This document shows, in pieces, positions 5,910 to 9,652 of a DNA stretch of 9,652 bases (position 1 is the first letter of the stretch; each line of letters begins with the position of its first letter). Origin of the DNA: Chitinophaga pinensis. Its GTDB lineage: Bacteria > Bacteroidota > Bacteroidia > Chitinophagales > Chitinophagaceae. The position numbers and the translations under genes were made by a program. The notes under the pieces were generated by a model that was given only the letters and a program-made list of their open reading frames with translations, had not been told where the DNA came from and ran no database searches. The stretch spans positions 1-9,652 of the forward strand of contig CAMBGO010000073.1 of assembly GCA_945866165.1 (NCBI GenBank), read 5' to 3'.

Positions 5910-6959
5910 TCACCACTTTATCAATGCACTTGCCCATGTGAATCCACTGCCAAAGGCTGCAAGGCACACAACATCACCTTCTTTTACAAGTCCCTTCTCC
6001 CATGCTTCGCACAGTGCAATGGGAACAGAAGCAGCCGTCGTGTTTCCGTATTGTTGGATGTTGTTGTACACTTGGTCATCGCGCAGCTTCAATGTATGCT
6101 GAACAAATTGTGCAATGCGCAAGTTTGCTTGGTGGGGTATCAATAGGTTGATGTCTTTCGGCATTAAGTTATTTGCGTTTAGTGCTTCCATGATTACTTC
6201 AGGAAATTTCACAACAGCTTTTTTGAATACTGCTGGTCCGTCCATTGTTGGATAGATCTGTTCATCATCGATCATCTTGTGACTAAAAAACATTTTTCCA
6301 ATTTCAGCATCGTCGAAGCTTGCCATTTTTTCTTCTTTCCAATGGTTTGCATGAGTGCCCGGATTAAACATAGCCAGAATTTCTGCACTCTCACCATCGC
6401 TGTGCAAATGTGTGCTGAGTATACCTTGATCCTCTTTTTCAGTCGGCTGCAAAATGACTGCACCTGCACCATCACCAAAGATTACACTTACGTTTCTTCC
6501 ACGCGTTGTAAAGTCGAGACCAAAAGAATGTTTCTCACTACCTATCACAAGAATATTTTTATACATGCCCGACCTGATAAATTGGTCACCTACACTTAAG
6601 GCATATAAAAATCCACTGCATTGGTTTCTGATATCAAGTGCACCAATCTCTTTCATTTTCATTGCTCTTTGCACCAGTACACCGCAGCCAGGAAAATAAT
6701 AGTCAGGACTCAATGTTGCGAAAATGATGAAATCAACATCGTCCGTTGTAATGCCTGCTCTTTCAATAGCGACCTTAGCAGCCTCTACTGCCATGGTGGT
6801 GGTTGTCTCTTCTGTTCTATGCGCATACCTTCTTTCTTGGATTCCTGTTCTTTCCTGAATCCAGGCATCACTGGTTTCCATATACTTTAGCAAGTCGTTG
6901 TTTGTAACAACATTTTCGGGAAGGTATTTTCCAATACCTGCAATTTTCGACTTTGGCAT
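5910..6959 (-). CDS. fabH: 3-oxoacyl-ACP synthase III (FabH-like ketoacyl synthase)
   Basis: A 349-residue thiolase-fold condensing enzyme. FabH joins an acyl-CoA, usually acetyl-CoA, with malonyl-ACP to start fatty-acid synthesis. The catalytic triad is intact: Cys114 in RNQCSGFLYAL (111-121), His276 in LIPHQANLRI (273-282) and Asn306 in QYGNTTAASVP (303-313). Other family marks are IGKYLPENVVTN (9-20), WIQERTGIQERR (33-44), FGDGAGAV (161-168) and the C-terminal FGSGFTWASAL. It is longer than typical FabH (about 317-330): the excess lies in residues 190-240 (FNPGTHANHWK and a FFSHKMIDDEQIYPTMDG stretch), near the substrate tunnel. This longer form is, from memory, common in Bacteroidota alongside a standard FabH. 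It is not next to plsX, rpmF or fabD, but follows the alpha/beta hydrolase gene by four bases, so it is a downstream operon member. Its acyl-CoA preference is open. Confidence 0.9.
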   Translation of the reverse strand: MPKSKIAGIGKYLPENVVTNNDLLKYMETSDAWIQERTGIQERRYAHRTEETTTTMAVEAAKVAIERAGITTDDVDFIIFATLSPDYYFPGCGVLVQRAMKMKEIGALDIRNQCSGFLYALSVGDQFIRSGMYKNILVIGSEKHSFGLDFTTRGRNVSVIFGDGAGAVILQPTEKEDQGILSTHLHSDGESAEILAMFNPGTHANHWKEEKMASFDDAEIGKMFFSHKMIDDEQIYPTMDGPAVFKKAVVKFPEVIMEALNANNLMPKDINLLIPHQANLRIAQFVQHTLKLRDDQVYNNIQQYGNTTAASVPIALCEAWEKGLVKEGDVVCLAAFGSGFTWASALIKW

Positions 6960-6963
6960 ATTG

Positions 6964-7962
6964 TTATTTTTTTAAATTTAGTTTTAGGATCTCCAATGCA
7001 AATTTTTCAGCCTCTTTTTCAACAGAGGCAATGTCTTTGGAAACTATAGCACCGCCAATAACATGGTTTCCTGCATTTGGAATGGCCGCTTCTCTTTTCA
7101 AATTAGGGGCTGTGCCAAGTTCGTTGAACATGTCTTTCATGGCGGACACACTAACTACATTATCCTGTTCATTTTCATTTTTAAAATAATAAAGTAAAAG
7201 GGTAGGCTGTTTAACTTTTAAAAAATTTTCTTTCGTCATGCTCGTTTCTACAAGTTCTTCTAGTTCTGTGAGTGGAATAAAAGGATATTTTGAGTACCAA
7301 TACTTTTTAAAGTTCTCAGTTTGATTTGCCGTGATGATATGGTCAGTTCCCATCACCATTTTTGCAATTTGAAAACCCCAAGGGTCATTTAGTAATCTAC
7401 TGTTTGAATCGAATATTCGAATATTTGGTGAGAGTAGAATTTGTGAATGTATTTCAGGGAAGTTGACGCACAGCATCAATGAAAGTGTTCCTCCTGTTGA
7501 TGTGCTCATTACTATTACTTTTTCTCCTAACTGTTTTGCAATTGCATATGCTTCAACAGCGCTGTTCCATAATTTATCAGCTGTCATGTCCTTCATAGGT
7601 TCATCAGATATCAGTCCATGTTCAGACAGTCTCGCCAAGTAAAGATTACAACCAAATTTTTTCGCAAAATTTTCATGTACTGGATCACCTTCTTCCTGCG
7701 AAGCAGAAAATCCATGGAGGTATAATACAACATATTCAGTTTTTTGTTTCAATGAATCATTGGCCCAAACGATTCTCGCTTCATTATCGGGTTTTACCTT
7801 CACCTTTGATTCGATATCTTTCACATGTTGCTCAAGCGCATTGAGTTCCGTGGGAACCCCTGGAATGGTTGTATCATAAACGGGTTTCTTGGGTGTGGGG
7901 CCTAAAAAATAGATTGTTGACAAGGCCACCACTGTTATTATGAGCCCCTTAAGGAATTTCAT
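6964..7962 (-). CDS. Membrane-anchored or exported alpha/beta hydrolase (carboxylesterase/lipase-like)
   Basis: A 332-residue serine hydrolase of the alpha/beta-hydrolase fold. I chose the ATG at 7962, which opens with MKFLKGLIITVVALSTIYFLG, an uncleaved anchor or signal peptide; the same frame runs on to a GTG at 8034 but the extra 24 residues (FDFDDAASLVLL...) spoil this N-terminus and lie in the intergenic region. Counting from the ATG, the oxyanion segment LYLHGFSAS is at 80-88, the nucleophile Ser155 sits in MSTSTGG (152-158), a likely acid is Asp267 in NEQDNVVS, and the catalytic His300 is in PNAGNHVIGG. The nucleophile elbow has Ser in place of the first Gly of GxSxG, a small-residue change the fold tolerates. 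It resembles carboxylesterases and monoacylglycerol lipases; the substrate is unknown. It is the first gene of a unit with fabH, so a role in acyl or lipid turnover is plausible inference. Confidence 0.85.
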   Translation of the reverse strand: MKFLKGLIITVVALSTIYFLGPTPKKPVYDTTIPGVPTELNALEQHVKDIESKVKVKPDNEARIVWANDSLKQKTEYVVLYLHGFSASQEEGDPVHENFAKKFGCNLYLARLSEHGLISDEPMKDMTADKLWNSAVEAYAIAKQLGEKVIVMSTSTGGTLSLMLCVNFPEIHSQILLSPNIRIFDSNSRLLNDPWGFQIAKMVMGTDHIITANQTENFKKYWYSKYPFIPLTELEELVETSMTKENFLKVKQPTLLLYYFKNENEQDNVVSVSAMKDMFNELGTAPNLKREAAIPNAGNHVIGGAIVSKDIASVEKEAEKFALEILKLNLKK

Positions 7963-8043
7963 ATTATTGATTTTTATAAAAATAAGTAAAACTAGGGAGG
8001 CGGCATCATCGAAATCGAAGCATGGAGGCAACACTTATTTAAC

Positions 8044-8074
8044 TTGCCTACCCAAGCTAAATGAATTAACTTTG
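8044..8074 (+). promoter_or_regulatory. Predicted typA promoter (Bacteroidota type)
   Basis: TTG at 8044-8046 and TAACTTTG at 8067-8074 are exact matches to the Bacteroidota -33 (TTG) and -7 (TAnnTTTG) elements, separated by 20 bases, inside the usual spacing. Transcription should start near 8079-8081, giving a leader of about 12-14 bases before the ATG at 8093. This is the best promoter in the window. Confidence 0.72.
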
Positions 8075-8092
8075 CGGCTCCTAAACAAGAAT

Positions 8093-9652
8093 ATGAATAT
8101 TAGAAACATTGCAATTATTGCGCACGTAGACCACGGAAAGACAACCTTAGTAGATAAAATCTTGCATACAACCAAGGTTTTTAGGGATAATCAAGATACC
8201 GGCGACCTTATCATGGACAGCAATGACCTGGAAAAGGAGAGGGGTATCACGATTTTCAGCAAAAATGCCTCTGTAACGTATAAAGATGTGAAAATCAATG
8301 TAATAGATACACCTGGTCACTCGGATTTTGGAGGTGAAGTGGAGCGTGTATTGAAAATGGCCGACAGTGTGGTCCTCTTGGTGGATGCATTTGAAGGTCC
8401 AATGCCACAAACCCGTTTTGTGCTACAGAAGGCCCTTCAGTTGAATCTCAAACCAATTGTTGTTATTAATAAAGTAGACAAGCCGAACTGTCGTCCGGAT
8501 GAAGTGCATGATGCTGTGTTTGAATTGTTTTTTAACCTGGATGCCACTGAAGAGCAATTGAATTTCCCAACTTTTTATGGTTCTGGAAAGAATGGTTGGT
8601 TTAATGATAGCTTAACGCCAACTGACAATATTCTCGCCTTGATGGATGGCATCATTAAATATGTACCTGAGCCGAAGATTGAAATAGGAACCTTGCAAAT
8701 GCAAATCACTTCACTAGATTATTCTTCTTTTCTTGGTAGGATTGCCATTGGAAAAATAGCAAGGGGTACCATTAAGGAAAATCAACCTATTTCCTTGATG
8801 CAAGCAGATGGTGTAATTAAGAAGCAACGTGTTAAGGAATTATACGTGTTTGAAGGCATGGGCAAGAGAAAAGTAACGGAAGTGCTTGCGGGTGATCTTT
8901 GTGCTGTTGTTGGAATTGAAGGATTCAATATCGGTGATACGATTGCAGATTTTGAAGCCCCAGAAGCATTGCCTGTTATTCATGTGGACGAGCCAACCAT
9001 GAGCATGATTTTCAGCATCAATAACTCTCCTTTCTTTGGAAGGGATGGTAAGTTTGTAACGAGCCGCCACCTACGTGACCGTTTGATGAAAGAGACTGAA
9101 AAGAACCTTGCATTGAGGGTTGAAGACACAGACAGTGCTGATAGTTTTCAGGTATTCGGAAGGGGAATTCTTCACCTTGGTGTATTAATTGAAACGATGA
9201 GAAGGGAAGGATATGAGTTGACAGTTGGACAGCCACAAGTACTTGTGAAACATATAGATGGAAAAAAATCTGAGCCTTATGAAACACTGGTTGTTGATGT
9301 GCCTGAAGAATTTGCTTCTAAGGCAATTGACCTTGTGAGCAGAAGAAAGGGTGAGATGACGGTTATGGAAACCAAGGGAGATATGCAGCATATTGAATTT
9401 GATATTCCTAGTAGGGGACTCATTGGACTCAGGACTACTATGCTAACTTCAACAGCAGGAGAAGCGGTAATGGCACATCGGTTTACAGAATATAAGCCTT
9501 GGAAAGGACCTATTCCCGGAAGGAACAATGGCGTACTTCTTGCAAAAGAAGGTGGAAACACAACAGCATATTCCCTTGATAAACTTCAGGACCGTGGATT
9601 TTTCTTTATTGATCCAGGAGAAGAAGTTTACAAAGGAATGGTAATTGGTGAG
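8093..9652 (+). CDS. typA: Ribosome-associated translational GTPase TypA/BipA (3' end cut off by window)
   Basis: A translational GTPase of the EF-G/LepA type that binds the 70S ribosome and supports 50S assembly, stress and low-temperature growth. The frame is open from the ATG at 8093 to the last base, 520 codons, of about 600 expected. G-domain motifs are intact: AHVDHGKTT (10-18), switch I with LEKERGITIFSKN (46-58), DTPGH (72-76), NKVD (126-129) and YGSGKNGW (162-169). These are followed by the beta-barrel domain (ITSLDYSSFLGRIAIGKIARG), the domain III segment with NNSPFFGRDGKFVTSRHLRDRL typical of BipA, SFQVFGRGILHLGVLIE with the EF-G-like fold, and the BipA-specific YKPWKGPIPGRNNGVLLAKEGG region. 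ERGITIFSKN (instead of ERGITIxAK) and NNSPFFGR distinguish it from LepA and EF-G. Missing at the right edge are roughly the last 80-90 residues of the C-terminal domain. It diverges from the hydrolase gene across 130 bases. Confidence 0.96.
   Translation, partial: MNIRNIAIIAHVDHGKTTLVDKILHTTKVFRDNQDTGDLIMDSNDLEKERGITIFSKNASVTYKDVKINVIDTPGHSDFGGEVERVLKMADSVVLLVDAFEGPMPQTRFVLQKALQLNLKPIVVINKVDKPNCRPDEVHDAVFELFFNLDATEEQLNFPTFYGSGKNGWFNDSLTPTDNILALMDGIIKYVPEPKIEIGTLQMQITSLDYSSFLGRIAIGKIARGTIKENQPISLMQADGVIKKQRVKELYVFEGMGKRKVTEVLAGDLCAVVGIEGFNIGDTIADFEAPEALPVIHVDEPTMSMIFSINNSPFFGRDGKFVTSRHLRDRLMKETEKNLALRVEDTDSADSFQVFGRGILHLGVLIETMRREGYELTVGQPQVLVKHIDGKKSEPYETLVVDVPEEFASKAIDLVSRRKGEMTVMETKGDMQHIEFDIPSRGLIGLRTTMLTSTAGEAVMAHRFTEYKPWKGPIPGRNNGVLLAKEGGNTTAYSLDKLQDRGFFFIDPGEEVYKGMVIGE

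Noticed and set aside
5895..5910. ATGAC/GTCAT hairpin between the convergent nuclease and fabH genes as a shared terminator
   Set aside because: The stem is five base pairs, no T tract follows on either strand, and it overlaps the fabH stop codon; evidence is too thin for a terminator call.
6279..6890. Plus-strand open frames across fabH (6279-6599, 6454-6699, 6621-6890)
   Set aside because: They are Cys/Ser/Phe-rich translations opposite conserved FabH motifs with no domain of their own, typical of antisense shadows.
7963..8034. Extended hydrolase start at a GTG codon, adding 24 residues
   Set aside because: The ATG at 7962 directly begins a well-formed signal/anchor (MKFLKGLIITVV); the extension places an odd acidic and hydrophobic stretch before it and would use most of the divergent gap.
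8840..9561. Long antisense open frames opposite typA (8840-9070, 9018-9287, 9277-9561)
   Set aside because: They lie entirely within a typA frame with clear family motifs, show no family resemblance, and have no promoter or start context. They reflect codon usage of the sense gene.

Overview
The window reads as a Bacteroidota chromosome, probably from the Sphingobacteriia/Chitinophagia side of the phylum. Three things support this: promoter boxes of the Bacteroidota type (TAnnTTTG, one of them with a TTG 20 bases upstream), start sites without strong purine-rich Shine-Dalgarno sequences, and protein variants typical of the phylum (KorB, the 349-aa FabH-like enzyme, and BipA/TypA with a YGSGKNGW loop). 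The class-level placement is inference. Everything is tightly packed: the longest stretch without a gene is the 130-base gap before typA, and I see no tRNA, rRNA, CRISPR array, insertion sequence or phage gene.

Layout from left to right. The 3' part of korB (2-oxoacid:ferredoxin oxidoreductase beta subunit) ends at 864 and is followed by a good intrinsic terminator. yciO (TsaC/Sua5-like fold) follows on the same strand. Convergent to it is a leftward block: rnhB (RNase HII), a small, very basic exported protein, a family-2 glycosyltransferase, and an RmlC-like sugar-epimerase cupin 17 bases after it. The last two are much more AT-rich than rnhB (about 31% and 35% GC against 44%, counted by hand) and look like an acquired surface-polysaccharide pair. 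ctaA (heme A synthase) diverges from rnhB across 69 bases, where the two predicted promoters interleave. After ctaA comes an exported DNA/RNA non-specific endonuclease. Convergent to that is a two-gene leftward unit, alpha/beta hydrolase then FabH-like ketoacyl synthase, with only 4 bases between them. Finally typA/bipA runs off the right edge behind a near-consensus promoter.

Most genes are housekeeping: central carbon metabolism, removal of ribonucleotides from DNA, respiratory haem maturation, fatty-acid initiation and a ribosome-associated GTPase. They do not form one pathway. I found no convincing undescribed multi-gene system. The points most worth a second look are the interleaved rnhB/ctaA promoters with an apparently leaderless ctaA, the uncharacterised basic exported protein at 3100-3408, the foreign-looking GT2/cupin pair, the exported nuclease with QRGH in place of DRGH, and the hydrolase-FabH pair.
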